Source of the DNA: Flavobacterium johnsoniae
GTDB lineage: Bacteria; Bacteroidota; Bacteroidia; Flavobacteriales; Flavobacteriaceae
Assembly (NCBI RefSeq): GCF_030388325.1
Contig: NZ_CP103794.1
Span: 248,001 to 312,000 of the forward strand
Reading direction: 5' to 3'
DNA: 64,000 bases
Shown here: one piece after another, positions 34,284-44,463 of the stretch
How the letters are laid out: every line of letters starts with the position of its first letter
Numbering within the stretch: the stretch's first letter is position 1
Made by a program: the position numbers and the translations under genes
The notes under the pieces: model-generated
Database searches by the model: none
What the model saw: only the letters and a program-made list of their open reading frames with translations
Told to the model about the DNA's origin: nothing

Positions 34284-35351
34284 TTGAAAAAACTTTTAGC
34301 ATTTATATTATTTTGGAGTTTTACTTCTCAATATGCACAAACCGTTCGAAAATATTCGAATGAATTTATGAATATTGGAGTTGATGCCGCGGCACTTGGA
34401 ATGTCGAGCGCAGTTACGGCTTCTACAAATGATGTGAATGCAGTTTACTGGAATCCAGCGGGTTTAACAAATCTAGAAGATCATCAAATTGCTTTAATGC
34501 ATGCCAGTTATTTTGCTAATATCGCACAATACGATTATATCGGTTACGCTAGTCCGATTGATGACCGAAGCGCTTGGGGAATTTCGATGATCCGTTTTGG
34601 TGTTGATGACATCATGGACACTACTCAATTAATCGACAGCCAAGGAAATATTGATTATAATAGAATTCGTCTGTTCTCTACAGCAGATTACGGTTTTACT
34701 TTTTCTTATGCCAGAAAACTTCCTGTTGACGGATTTCAATACGGCGTAAATGCAAAAGTTATTCGAAGAGTTATTGGAAAATTTGCCAATTCTTGGGGAT
34801 TTGGATTTGACATCGGACTTCAGTTTGAAAGAAACGATTGGAAATTTGGATTAATGCTTCGTGACATTACAACCACTTACAATGTTTGGAATATTGACGA
34901 AGAAGAATATGCTAAAATCGCAAATGCAATTCCAGGAGAAAACAATACTTTACCAGAAAGCACGGAAATTACGTTGCCAAAAGCACAATTAGGAGTTTCA
35001 AAACGATTTGATTTTCATAACGATTATAGTCTTGTTACTTCTGCAAACTTAAATATGAGATTTGAACAAACCAACGATATTATCTCATCAAAAGTAGCAA
35101 GTATAGACCCAGCTCTAGGGTTTGAGTTTGGTTATACTGATTTAGTTTTTGTGAGAGCTGGAGTAGGTAATTTTCAGAATGTAACGCAATTAGATAATAC
35201 AGAAAAATTAAATTTCCAACCCAATATCGGATTAGGTTTTAGATATAAAGGCATTCAAATTGATTACGCTTTGACAGATTTAGGAAACCAAAGCACCGCC
35301 TTATATTCTAATATTTTTTCACTAAAAGTAGATTTAGGAATCTTTAGATAA
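34284..35351 (+). CDS. PorV/PorQ family outer-membrane beta-barrel protein
   Basis: A 355-residue outer-membrane barrel. A signal peptide (about 1-19, ending SQYAQ) is followed by the family segment MNIGVDAAALGMSSA, then TASTNDVNAVYWNPAGL and LMHASYFANIAQYDYIGYA. PorV and PorQ proteins serve the type IX secretion system as surface attachment and transport factors; which member this is cannot be told here. The start is TTG 34284, as no ATG is nearby in frame, and the signal peptide begins directly there. The DUF4105 gene follows after 35 bases. Confidence 0.85.
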   Translation: MKKLLAFILFWSFTSQYAQTVRKYSNEFMNIGVDAAALGMSSAVTASTNDVNAVYWNPAGLTNLEDHQIALMHASYFANIAQYDYIGYASPIDDRSAWGISMIRFGVDDIMDTTQLIDSQGNIDYNRIRLFSTADYGFTFSYARKLPVDGFQYGVNAKVIRRVIGKFANSWGFGFDIGLQFERNDWKFGLMLRDITTTYNVWNIDEEEYAKIANAIPGENNTLPESTEITLPKAQLGVSKRFDFHNDYSLVTSANLNMRFEQTNDIISSKVASIDPALGFEFGYTDLVFVRAGVGNFQNVTQLDNTEKLNFQPNIGLGFRYKGIQIDYALTDLGNQSTALYSNIFSLKVDLGIFR

Positions 35352-35386
35352 TTTTTCTAAATCATAAAATTCAAAAAAATTAAATC

Positions 35387-36523
35387 ATGAAAACTGTCAT
35401 GTTCAAAAAAACACTTTTTATTTTATTTTTATTGATGAGTTTCATCGGTTTTAGCCAAAGTTTACCTTTATCTAAAGATGCTAAAATAAGTGTTCTTACG
35501 TGTGGACTTGGCAACGAAACTTATTCTTATTTTGGACATACTGGTCTTAGAGTTTCTGATCCAGGCAACAATTTTGATGTTGTGTATAATTACGGAACTT
35601 TTGATTTTAGAACACCAAATTTCGTTTTAAAATTCGCAAAAGGAGATTTACAATATTTTGCAACTGTTCATTCTTACTCCGATTTTTACAATGAATACAC
35701 TTATGAGAAAAGAAGCATTTTTGAACAGGAATTATTGATTCCGCAAGATTTAAAACAAAAACTTTTTGACGAATTAAATGCTGTTTTAGCTTCTGAAGAA
35801 CGCTATTATACTTATAAATTTATTGATAAAAACTGTACTTCAATGGTTGTTGATGTTATCAATAAATCTTTAGGACTGACTGTAATTACTAAAAAAGAAG
35901 ATACCGATAAAACGTATCGTTCTATTTTGTTTCCATATTTTAATGGTCATTTTTACGATCAATTAGGAACAAGCATCATTTTCGGAACAAAAGTAGATCA
36001 AATGGGAACTAGAATTTTTCTGCCATTTGAATTAAAAAATAGCTTAGAAAAAACAACTTTTCAAAATAAGCCATTGGCTGGAAAAAGCAAAACATTATTA
36101 GAATTTACTAAAGAAACTCCAACATCTTGGTGGAATAATATTTATACTTACTTGTTTATTTTGCTGTTTGTTATTTTCGCGAGAAGCAAAGGAGTTGACA
36201 AAATATACTTTTTGATTTTATCTTTAATCGGAATATTTTTTGTTGTTATGGGATTTTATTCTTTTCACCAAGAACTGGCAATGAATTATAATGTTTTACT
36301 TTTCAGTCCGCTTTTATTGGTTTTAGTTTTATTCTCTGCTTTCAAAAACAAATTATGGACTTATCGATTTTCGTTAATCAATTTTGTTCTTTTAGTGATT
36401 TACTTTTTGTTTTTAATCAACAAAGCTCATTTCTTTATCACATTGCCATTAATTATTACCAGCGGTGTTGTTTTGGTTAGAACAGCCATTCGAAATAAAA
36501 GACCGATTCCTATAATAATTTAA
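35387..36523 (+). CDS. DUF4105 domain membrane protein
   Basis: A 378-residue protein. An N-terminal signal sequence (about 1-24) precedes a DUF4105 domain (about 30-215; SVLTCGLGNETYSYFGHTG, YNYGTFDF, FIDKNCTSMVVDV), and the C-terminal third (about 245-378) holds about five membrane helices. The Cys/His residues in the domain suggest a papain-like hydrolase fold, but activity is untested. It is probably cotranscribed with the PorV-like gene. Its stop codon directly abuts the stop codon of the convergent gene, with no gap. Confidence 0.85.
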   Translation: MKTVMFKKTLFILFLLMSFIGFSQSLPLSKDAKISVLTCGLGNETYSYFGHTGLRVSDPGNNFDVVYNYGTFDFRTPNFVLKFAKGDLQYFATVHSYSDFYNEYTYEKRSIFEQELLIPQDLKQKLFDELNAVLASEERYYTYKFIDKNCTSMVVDVINKSLGLTVITKKEDTDKTYRSILFPYFNGHFYDQLGTSIIFGTKVDQMGTRIFLPFELKNSLEKTTFQNKPLAGKSKTLLEFTKETPTSWWNNIYTYLFILLFVIFARSKGVDKIYFLILSLIGIFFVVMGFYSFHQELAMNYNVLLFSPLLLVLVLFSAFKNKLWTYRFSLINFVLLVIYFLFLINKAHFFITLPLIITSGVVLVRTAIRNKRPIPIII

Positions 36524-37918
36524 TTATTGACCGCGATAAAACAAAACAGTTGTAATCGTTTTTAAAGTAATACTCAAATCTAGAAACACACTTCTATGTT
36601 TGATGTAATATAAATCGTATTGAAGTTTTATCAAGCTTTCTTCTATCGATTCTCCGTAAGAATAATTTACCTGCGCCCAACCTGTAAGTCCAGGTTTGAT
36701 TACGTGGCGTGTTTCATAAAAAGGCATTACACTTGCAATTTCTTCAACAAAAAAAGGTCTTTCAGGTCTTGGCCCAATTACGGCCATATCTCCTTTTAAA
36801 ACATTAATAAACTGAGGAAGTTCATCAATTCTAGATTTTCGCATAAATTTACCAAAAGGAGTAACTCTTTTATCGTTATGCATTGCAAAAACTGCTCCAT
36901 CAGTTTCTGAATTTGAAGTCATAGTTCTAAATTTATAAATCTTGAAAACAACGCCGTTTTTGCCAATTCGCTCTTGCGTATAAAAAAGGCTTCCTTTATT
37001 TGCAAAGTAGTTGGCGATTAAAATTATTGGAATAAAAACTAGGCAAATCATCAATCCGAAAAGAGAAAAGAAAAGCTCCATTAATCGAATCAATAACAAA
37101 TATAATCTGTTATTGTTGCTTCTGCTAAATGGAAAAAAACGATAAAAATCTCGTCCGATATATTGTACCGGAATTCGCTGTGTTTTACTTTCGTAAACTT
37201 GTGTATATTCTCGAATTATATTTCCGTTTTCTAATAAATGAAGCAGTTGCTGATATAAGTCTGCCGTAATTCCGTCTGTTTTTTGTGATGCAATAACAAT
37301 TTCTGAAACATTATGTGTAATAACAAAAAGTTCTAAATCTTCTTTTTTTATTTCTTTTACATAATGAAAATCTAAATTTTGATCTGCTAAGGAATCTGAG
37401 TTTACAAAACCTATAATTTTATAATGTGGATCGACATTTTCGAGTCCTAAAACTAATTCTTCGACCTCATTTTGGTCGCAAATTAAAACTACATTTTGAA
37501 CAAAACGATAAGAAGCTAGAAAATACACATAAAAAAATCGCCACAATAACAAAGAACTCAAGACAACAAAATAGAAAATTATGATAATTAATCGCTGTTT
37601 AGGAAGTTCTGGCGATAAAATCGGTGTCAGTAAATATACTGTTATCGAAGTTATTGAGGTTAAAACAATGCTTCGTAAAATCTGAAATTGATTACTTGCA
37701 GTTTGCAGATTATAAATTTCGAAGATATTTCCAAAAATATAAATATAAGCAACTAACAAAAAAGATTTTAAATATCTCCCGTCATCTAAAACATAATAAT
37801 GATAGTCGAATAGGATGCTCAGAAAATAAAGAGCGGCAAAAACAAATATCGCGTCAAAAAGATAAAGAAGAACTTTTCTTTCTGAAATTTCGAAATGCAT
37901 TTTGCTTACTGTAGGCAT
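36524..37918 (-). CDS. Polyprenyl-phosphate sugar-1-phosphate transferase (WcaJ-like)
   Basis: Initiating glycosyltransferase that moves a sugar-phosphate from a nucleotide sugar onto undecaprenyl phosphate. The 464-residue protein has several N-terminal helices, a central CoA-binding-like domain (about 130-250) and the C-terminal bacterial sugar transferase domain (about 275-460): LFYTQERIGKNG, KIYKFRTM, RKSRIDELPQF, GDMAVIGPRPERP and GLTGWAQVNYSYG. It is the last gene in transcription order of the glycan cluster. The sugar is probably glucose or galactose, but this is not shown. Confidence 0.93.
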   Translation of the reverse strand: MPTVSKMHFEISERKVLLYLFDAIFVFAALYFLSILFDYHYYVLDDGRYLKSFLLVAYIYIFGNIFEIYNLQTASNQFQILRSIVLTSITSITVYLLTPILSPELPKQRLIIIIFYFVVLSSLLLWRFFYVYFLASYRFVQNVVLICDQNEVEELVLGLENVDPHYKIIGFVNSDSLADQNLDFHYVKEIKKEDLELFVITHNVSEIVIASQKTDGITADLYQQLLHLLENGNIIREYTQVYESKTQRIPVQYIGRDFYRFFPFSRSNNNRLYLLLIRLMELFFSLFGLMICLVFIPIILIANYFANKGSLFYTQERIGKNGVVFKIYKFRTMTSNSETDGAVFAMHNDKRVTPFGKFMRKSRIDELPQFINVLKGDMAVIGPRPERPFFVEEIASVMPFYETRHVIKPGLTGWAQVNYSYGESIEESLIKLQYDLYYIKHRSVFLDLSITLKTITTVLFYRGQ

Positions 37919-37977
37919 GTACTCTTTTATTTTTTAGAATCAATTTGGTTAAGGCAAATGTATTGTAAAAAAAGAAT

Positions 37978-39327
37978 TTAGCTATTAGCATTTTCTATTT
38001 TTTCTGGAATCTTAATTTTAACAGAAAGCAAACATAATGCATATACAAAAGCTGGAGCCGCCGTTCGCATTGCTGCATGATTTATGGTTAATAGCCAAAA
38101 AACAAAGCACGAGAGAAAATATAAATGCTGGCGGTTGTTGACATATAAAATAAAAGGAGTTACAAATAATATTAAAAAACCTAAAATTCCAAACAAGCCA
38201 TGTTCAGAAAGCATTCTTGTAATCTCATTATGAGATGCTGCTTCCTCTTTCATTAGTTCTAAGCGTTTATATTTACTTAATCCTACACCAACACCTAATA
38301 CTGGATCATTAAGAAATAGTTTTATTTCGGCACCCATTATTTCTTCTCTTCCTCCTAAACGGTCCTTTTTTTCTCTTCCTAATGCATCTTTATTAGCATA
38401 TCTTTTCTCAATTAATCCAGAAGTTTGAAAATAAGAATAAGTCCAAACTCCAACTCCCATTAAAGCGGTCATCGCGAATATTAATACAAATTTACTTCTG
38501 CCTTTTGCATTTGAATTTCGATATAAGAAATACAACAAACAACAAATCATTGCCACACCAGTAATAATTCCGCCTCTAGAAAAAGTTACCAATCCTCTAT
38601 ATGTTATAAAAATTAGTAGACTGGCATTTAAAATCATCAGTTTTTTTGACTTTGAAAACAATATCAACTGACTAAAAAACACAAACATTCCTAAACCTAA
38701 AATAGTCGAAACCTGATTTGGACCAAAACCTCCAGAAGTTTCAAAATTTGATTGCGTACCTGTTACAACATCTTTAACACTAGGATTATATAAAAATAAA
38801 TATACTGTAGTTGAAATGACAGGCAAGCCCATCGAAATTAATATATTTTGAAAATCAGAAAACAATATATTTCTTTTAATTGTGTATATGGCTGCTATTG
38901 CCAAACACACAGGTCCCGATAAATTAAAAAACAATGCTTTTTTTATGTCTGTAGAAGGATCTGAAAAAGCAGTGGCCATTAAAATAGCTGGGACTAATAA
39001 AACCAGAAAAAAACAATAAATTAATCCAATGCTAGAAAAATTGCTGTAGAACATTCCCATCAACATAAAGAAAGTTACAGCGAATTTTACATATTCATTA
39101 TTAAAATTCCCTCCCGTCATTCTCAAAAAAACCTCAGCTCCAACCAGATATGCGGCAACCAATAAAACTTCGTTATTTCTATTTTTTGTCTGGTAAACGA
39201 TAATAAAACCTACAATAAGAATTAATGCACTGTATATTTTTGACAGAAAAGGAACAACGAAAACAGCCATCGCTATTAAAGCATGAATAATGATTAAGGC
39301 TAAGTAGCTGAATTTTGTATTTTTCAT
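37978..39327 (-). CDS. O-antigen polymerase/ligase family protein (Wzy/WaaL-like)
   Basis: A 449-residue integral membrane protein with about eleven hydrophobic segments. The long periplasmic loop carries DKDRLGGREEIMGAEIKLFLNDPVLGVGVG-type sequence (about 325-358) and SHNEITRMLSEHGLFGILGF (about 372-391), the usual signature of O-antigen ligases and polymerases. It either polymerises repeat units or ligates glycan to lipid A; the sequence cannot tell which. It overlaps none of its neighbours but lies 12 bases from the preceding gene. Confidence 0.88.
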   Translation of the reverse strand: MKNTKFSYLALIIIHALIAMAVFVVPFLSKIYSALILIVGFIIVYQTKNRNNEVLLVAAYLVGAEVFLRMTGGNFNNEYVKFAVTFFMLMGMFYSNFSSIGLIYCFFLVLLVPAILMATAFSDPSTDIKKALFFNLSGPVCLAIAAIYTIKRNILFSDFQNILISMGLPVISTTVYLFLYNPSVKDVVTGTQSNFETSGGFGPNQVSTILGLGMFVFFSQLILFSKSKKLMILNASLLIFITYRGLVTFSRGGIITGVAMICCLLYFLYRNSNAKGRSKFVLIFAMTALMGVGVWTYSYFQTSGLIEKRYANKDALGREKKDRLGGREEIMGAEIKLFLNDPVLGVGVGLSKYKRLELMKEEAASHNEITRMLSEHGLFGILGFLILFVTPFILYVNNRQHLYFLSCFVFWLLTINHAAMRTAAPAFVYALCLLSVKIKIPEKIENANS

Positions 39328-39339
39328 TGATACGTTTAT

Positions 39340-40428
39340 TTACTTTGCAAAAGTAGTCAAAGATTTTAACCACTGTAAATAGTCTTTTAAAATTGACTTT
39401 TCGCTGAAATGTTGTTCTACAAAAGATTTTAAACAGCTTCCTTTTTCTTTTCGCAAATATTCATCTTCGATTAATTTTTCGATTGAATTTACTAATTGAT
39501 TTACATTATTTGATTCAATTAAAAACCCCACATTTTCTGAATAAATTATTTTTGGAATCTCGCCCACGTTTGTTGCAACGACCGCCAATCCTGACAAACC
39601 ATATTCGAGAACAGCCAACGGAAGTCCTTCAGAAAGTGACGTTAAAACTCCTATTTCAGATTTTTCAAGCAGCTTTTGAGTATTATCTAAAGCTCCATAA
39701 AAGAAAATGGTATCATTGAGTTTCAGCTTATTTACTTTATTTCTTAATTCTTCACTATAAGAGTCATTAAAATCTTTTCCGACTAAATGAAAAGTCCAGT
39801 CTGGAAATTTTTTCTGGATATGAAAAGCGCTTTCAATTAATAATTCGTGATTTTTTTGAGGACGTAAATTAGCGATGCAAATAATTCTTTTTCCATCTAT
39901 ACCTTTCAATTTTACTGGTTTTGCAACTGTATTTGAGTTCTGGATAAAATTAGGAAGATAAATTACTTCTGAACATTTTAAATAATTTTCAGCCCATTTT
40001 TTAAGTGATAAATTAACAGAGACAATTCCTGAAAAAAAATAGGAACTCCATTTGAGAACTAGATTTTTTCTTAATTCTAAATTTTGCGAAATTCCATAAT
40101 GATCATGCCATACAATTTTAATTTTAGGCATTATAAACTTGATCAAAACAGCAATAAAAAATGAGGAACTATGCGCATGAATTATTTCAATCCTATTACT
40201 TTTCAAATAGTTTTTTAATTTAGAAATAGCCCTTAAATCAAAACTTGATTTTTTTTCTAGAAATAAATAAGAAACATTTTCATTAATATAATTTCGAAGC
40301 AAACCCTCTTTTCGAGTAGCAATTAAACCCGAAAATTCAATATGCCCTGAAAGCGAATTTGCATAATTAACCGCCATTCTTTCTGCACCCCCAGTTTCTA
40401 AAGAATCTATAATTTGAACAATTCTCAT
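39340..40428 (-). CDS. Glycosyltransferase family 4
   Basis: A 362-residue GT-B retaining glycosyltransferase for surface glycan assembly. The N-terminal GGAERMAVNYANSL (about 13-26) and HAHSSSFF are typical of family 4, and the C-terminal domain carries SLSEGLPLAVLEYGLSGL with the E-x7-E motif near residues 272-280. The donor and acceptor are unknown. Its start overlaps the end of the upstream gene by 4 bases. Confidence 0.9.
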   Translation of the reverse strand: MRIVQIIDSLETGGAERMAVNYANSLSGHIEFSGLIATRKEGLLRNYINENVSYLFLEKKSSFDLRAISKLKNYLKSNRIEIIHAHSSSFFIAVLIKFIMPKIKIVWHDHYGISQNLELRKNLVLKWSSYFFSGIVSVNLSLKKWAENYLKCSEVIYLPNFIQNSNTVAKPVKLKGIDGKRIICIANLRPQKNHELLIESAFHIQKKFPDWTFHLVGKDFNDSYSEELRNKVNKLKLNDTIFFYGALDNTQKLLEKSEIGVLTSLSEGLPLAVLEYGLSGLAVVATNVGEIPKIIYSENVGFLIESNNVNQLVNSIEKLIEDEYLRKEKGSCLKSFVEQHFSEKSILKDYLQWLKSLTTFAK

Positions 40429-41543
40429 TTCAATAAAAGTTTTTTTACTTCGGTTTCAAAAAATTCCAAAGTATAATATTGAGACCAGTTTTGCGCGAGA
40501 ATACTTTTGTTTCTAAAATTATTCTCATCAGAAATAATGTTTTCAATTTGATTAATGTCTTGATTTAAATCCATTTCTAATAAAACACCTCGATTTCCAA
40601 AATCAAGCATAAAAGGAACACATGAAATTTTTGTTGCCAATGGAACGCATCCCCAAAACATTCCTTCCGCAATAGCTTTTGGCCAGCCTTCACTTTTTGA
40701 TGGTAAAATCACAAAATGACTTTTCTGATAGGCAATCTTAATTATTTCTTTATTTTTATTTCCATGAAGGAAGATAAAATCGTGCAAATTATTTTTTCGA
40801 ATATAATTTTGTAAACTTTCTTTTTCTGCGCCCTCGCCGTATAAATTTAAAATTACCGATTTACCTTTCTTTGCTAATTTTTCAACTAGCTTTATTGCAT
40901 ACAAAGGATTTTTGCCAAAAACCAAACTTCCAACAAAGACAAAATTAATTACTGAATTTAAATTTGTTTTAGCAACAACCTCTTTTTCTGAATCTGAATA
41001 AGTTGCTGTAAAAAATGGTTTTATATTTTTAGATTGATTTTTCCAATTTCCATAAACAAGCACTTGCATATTTCGAGTTAAAAAGGTGTTGCTTAAAATC
41101 CATTTTTGTAGATTATAGGTAAATGGCTGTTTACTTTTAGAATCCCAATTACCGGCGTATTTTGCGGTTTTAATTTTATTAGGAAACAAAATCTGGACAA
41201 AACAGCCAATTAATCCCATATTTCCTGGGCAACGTAAATGTATGTGATCTGCGTCTTTCATTGCAAAAAACACTTTCCAAAAAATAATTGGCAACTTCAA
41301 AATCGAACTGAATATTCTGCTAAAACTAGTAAAGCTAAAATCGGGTACTTTTATAAAATCTATTTTCTCATGTTTATAAGAACTATCAATGGCGGTTGAT
41401 GCCCCTTTTTTTATTGGAGCGACAATAATTACCTCATCAACATACTTAAACCAAATATTCATTTCATGAACATAAGGAGCATAGCCAAAATAATTATTAG
41501 CTTGCTGAATATGATTGACATGTGTAATTATTGCAAATTTCAT
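40425..41543 (-). CDS. Glycosyltransferase (GT-B, family 4-like)
   Basis: A 372-residue glycosyltransferase. The C-terminal half shows the family 4 signature: FVGSLVFGKNPLYAIKLVEKL near 200-220, LNLYGEGAEKE near 235 and LPSKSEGWPKAIAEGMFWG with E-x7-E near 293-301. The N-terminal DADHIHLRCPGNMGLIG segment looks like an acceptor-binding part. It overlaps the downstream gene by 4 bases. Sugar specificity is unknown. Confidence 0.88.
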   Translation of the reverse strand: MKFAIITHVNHIQQANNYFGYAPYVHEMNIWFKYVDEVIIVAPIKKGASTAIDSSYKHEKIDFIKVPDFSFTSFSRIFSSILKLPIIFWKVFFAMKDADHIHLRCPGNMGLIGCFVQILFPNKIKTAKYAGNWDSKSKQPFTYNLQKWILSNTFLTRNMQVLVYGNWKNQSKNIKPFFTATYSDSEKEVVAKTNLNSVINFVFVGSLVFGKNPLYAIKLVEKLAKKGKSVILNLYGEGAEKESLQNYIRKNNLHDFIFLHGNKNKEIIKIAYQKSHFVILPSKSEGWPKAIAEGMFWGCVPLATKISCVPFMLDFGNRGVLLEMDLNQDINQIENIISDENNFRNKSILAQNWSQYYTLEFFETEVKKLLLK

Positions 41544-41556
41544 TTATTTATTAAAT

Positions 41557-42555
41557 CTATTTTGCTATTATAGACAATATTCTTTTTATGTAATTTTTAG
41601 GATGCAGGTAATTCTCGCTCCAAAGTAAATTATTTTGTCCCATTTCTAGATATTTTTTTCCCGAAAGCAGATATTCTATTTTTTCAGGCAATTCTTGATA
41701 CGCATTACGGTTGCTAAGTTTTTCGTAATTAATGTGTTCTTTAAAATCATCAACAGCTATATTGAGAGGCGTTGAAACTACCGATTTTCCAAACAATAAA
41801 TATTCTCCAATTTTCCAGCCTGGAGTATCTTTAAGTCCATCATCGGCTACACAAATATTAAATTTACTCAACATTTTAAAATAATTATTTTTATTCGAAT
41901 GTTTTGAATCTAACATTAAATCCGGCGCTAGCTTTTCTGCAAATTGATCAGCAAACAATCCAACCGAAGCATTTTTGTATTCTTTCTTTAACAGACGACA
42001 AGCGTTAATTCTAAATTCATTTTGAAATTTTCTGCGTTCTTTTTCATCAGTATCAGCATGATTATCGGGGTTCCATAATCGGGTATGAAAAATTATGTTT
42101 CCTCCAAAATCTTCTACTTTCTTCGGATATCTTTTAACATCTAAAACAGCATGTGAAGAATTTGTGAATAATGAAAATCGATCTATTGCCCTAATCACTT
42201 CTGTTCTACTATCTTTATGAAATAATAGATCTGATTTTAAATTCTTTACCAATAAATGACTTTTATATGCTAGTGGAATATTAAAATTTAAAGGATGAAT
42301 ATTTTTCTTATGGTTTTCTTCTCGAAGTGATCTCTTAAAATAATAATCGTACAAATCAGGCGAATCTATAAATTCTGGCGAATCAGAATAATCAAAAAAA
42401 ATACGTTTACTCCCAACAGTCAATATGGCTCCACTATGTAATACTCCCTCATTTCTAACAATATTTACTGCTATTTTTTCGCTTTTGCAAAAGTAAAAAT
42501 AACCATATATCAGCTGATTTAAATGATGTGTCCAAATTGATATTTCTAATTTCAT
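41557..42555 (-). CDS. Putative glycosyltransferase-like protein
   Basis: A 332-residue protein with no clear family. The C-terminal half has GT-B-like features: GWKIGEYLLFGKSVVSTPLNI near residues 246-266, then EKIEYLLSGKKYLEMGQ. The N-terminal part (ISIWTHHLNQLIYGYFYF) has no known motif. It may transfer a sugar or modify the glycan. It overlaps the upstream GT2 gene by 4 bases and lies in the middle of the glycan cluster. Confidence 0.7.
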   Translation of the reverse strand: MKLEISIWTHHLNQLIYGYFYFCKSEKIAVNIVRNEGVLHSGAILTVGSKRIFFDYSDSPEFIDSPDLYDYYFKRSLREENHKKNIHPLNFNIPLAYKSHLLVKNLKSDLLFHKDSRTEVIRAIDRFSLFTNSSHAVLDVKRYPKKVEDFGGNIIFHTRLWNPDNHADTDEKERRKFQNEFRINACRLLKKEYKNASVGLFADQFAEKLAPDLMLDSKHSNKNNYFKMLSKFNICVADDGLKDTPGWKIGEYLLFGKSVVSTPLNIAVDDFKEHINYEKLSNRNAYQELPEKIEYLLSGKKYLEMGQNNLLWSENYLHPKNYIKRILSIIAK

Positions 42556-43583
42556 ATATCTTTTTCTTTAGATAAGGCGCTTAATTTTTTTCTATTTGGT
42601 TTATAAAAAAATAAACTCCACCAGCCTACAGTTCTACCTATTGCTTCTCTTAAAGCTGCCTTTTTATCATTTTCAGTTAGCACATTACTAAATCTAATAA
42701 AGGTTAACAAAATAGTTATAGCATGCCACTTCAAGAAATCTTTAAAATTGGGGTTCGGATTTTTAATCCTCCATACATACCAGCCATTTCGAACAACCAT
42801 TTTGCCATATTTGTAATGATTTGGTCTTCCTGATGGATCATGAAAATGACTTAATCGGGCATTTGTATTCACTACATTTTTACCAAATTTTAAGGCTCTC
42901 AAGCTAAAATCTGCATCTTCATATAAACCATAACCTTCGAAGAATTTAGAAAATTTAATCTCGTTAAAAACTGTTTTTCTAAAAGACATTGACATTCCAA
43001 TCAATAAATCAACTTCGTATGTTTTGCCTGTTAAAGGAAACCCACAAGTTCTTCCATGCGAATATAAAGGCATTTTTCCTGGTCCTAAATTAGAAGCGAG
43101 ACCAAGATAATTTCGAACGACGTTTCTTAATCCTTCAGGGTAAAAATATCCTTCAAATAAATAGTTCTTCTTTTTGTTGTATTGAATACCGTTTATTTGT
43201 GGTTTCCATTTATTTTCGTTGATTGCAATTCCGCCTACTCCACCAACAGCATCATCGCTTTGAAATGTTTTAATAATTTCTTCCAAATAATTTTCTTCCA
43301 AAATAGTATCATCATCAAGAAAACATACAATTTCTGAATCTTGATTTACTTTCGAAATTCCAAAATTACGTTGTTTGGTTAAACCTCGATCTTCATCTTT
43401 TACTTTAAAATATTTAAGATTTAGAAAAATATTTTCTTGTAAAAGAATCTGTGTTTCATTGTTTGTTGAGCCGTCAATTATTAAAATTTCATTGGGATAT
43501 AAAATCTGTTTTCGAACAGACTGAAGTAACTTAAACAGTGGTTCTGGTCGTAAGTATGTACAAATTATTAATGAAAACTGCAT
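42552..43583 (-). CDS. Glycosyltransferase family 2
   Basis: A 343-residue GT-A glycosyltransferase. The N-terminal FSLIICTYLRPEPLFKLLQS and ILIIDGSTNN are the nucleotide-sugar-binding part; VCFLDDDTILEENYLEE near residues 88-104 carries the metal-binding DDD; EGYGLYEDADFSLRA near 212-226 holds the ED acidic pair. A C-terminal aromatic region follows. The sugar is unknown. It lies 4 bases from the methyltransferase gene. Confidence 0.9.
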   Translation of the reverse strand: MQFSLIICTYLRPEPLFKLLQSVRKQILYPNEILIIDGSTNNETQILLQENIFLNLKYFKVKDEDRGLTKQRNFGISKVNQDSEIVCFLDDDTILEENYLEEIIKTFQSDDAVGGVGGIAINENKWKPQINGIQYNKKKNYLFEGYFYPEGLRNVVRNYLGLASNLGPGKMPLYSHGRTCGFPLTGKTYEVDLLIGMSMSFRKTVFNEIKFSKFFEGYGLYEDADFSLRALKFGKNVVNTNARLSHFHDPSGRPNHYKYGKMVVRNGWYVWRIKNPNPNFKDFLKWHAITILLTFIRFSNVLTENDKKAALREAIGRTVGWWSLFFYKPNRKKLSALSKEKDI

Positions 43584-43587
43584 CTTA

Positions 43588-44457
43588 TTATACTTTTAAA
43601 ACAACTAGAATATTTCCTGCGGTCAGTTCTTCATCTGAATATTTTGCAAAATCTTCATGAAGTTTTACTTGTTTAAATAAATCATATCTTTTATTTCCTT
43701 TCTGCAGACTTTCATAATCCAGATGCAATATTTCATAATTGTATTTCTTAAATATCTCAATAAATTGTGGCAATCTTAATCTATTATGATAGTCGAATTT
43801 GGTTCTGATTTTAGCCCACTCTTCTTTACTATATTGTAGAAAATCCTGTAGTGATAAAGAATTATCACCATGTTGCCTTAAATCGCTCGGAGAAATAAAA
43901 TGAACTACAATTGAACCTTCCTTAAGTTGTGTTTTCATTTTTTTGTGCAAATCGTCAACATCGTTTTCATTCATGTGTGACAAAACATATCTTGAAAAAA
44001 CAAAATCAACTTCTGGAAAATCTTCTTTAACAATATCATAATTAGGAAAATATACCACATCTTCAGGAAGTCCATATTTATTATTTAATTCTGGAGCTAT
44101 TGAGACATCATATATATTTGAAAAAAGACCATTTAGTTCTAAAACAGTTTCTTTTTTAAAATGTTTATTAATATCAATCGTAATTACTTTTTCAGTTTGA
44201 AACTTATATTTAAAAAAATAAGGCATCGCTGGAAACCATCCAGAACCTATTTCAAAAACAGTTTTATCTTTTAAATCAACATTTAAATCTTTTAAAACTT
44301 TAGAAAGTCTCAAATATGTTGAGTCGACACTTTTTAAGCGACCTTCTAAAGTAGACTTATCAAAAAAACTTTGAATTTTATGATAGCAATAATCGTCAAT
44401 TTTGCTTGGCAACAATGCTATTGTCTTAAATAAAAGCGTTTTAATTTTATGATTCAT
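43588..44457 (-). CDS. Class I SAM-dependent methyltransferase
   Basis: A 289-residue protein with a Rossmann-like methyltransferase pattern: LKDKTVFEIGSGWFPAMPYF near residues 61-80 (glycine-rich SAM motif), VITIDINKH near 89 and EVDFVFSRYVLSHMNENDVDD near 146-166. It may methylate a glycan sugar or another metabolite of the cluster; the substrate is not visible. An alternative is a chain-terminating methyltransferase. It lies 6 bases from the deacetylase-like gene. Confidence 0.82.
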   Translation of the reverse strand: MNHKIKTLLFKTIALLPSKIDDYCYHKIQSFFDKSTLEGRLKSVDSTYLRLSKVLKDLNVDLKDKTVFEIGSGWFPAMPYFFKYKFQTEKVITIDINKHFKKETVLELNGLFSNIYDVSIAPELNNKYGLPEDVVYFPNYDIVKEDFPEVDFVFSRYVLSHMNENDVDDLHKKMKTQLKEGSIVVHFISPSDLRQHGDNSLSLQDFLQYSKEEWAKIRTKFDYHNRLRLPQFIEIFKKYNYEILHLDYESLQKGNKRYDLFKQVKLHEDFAKYSDEELTAGNILVVLKV

Positions 44458-44463
44458 TTATTT

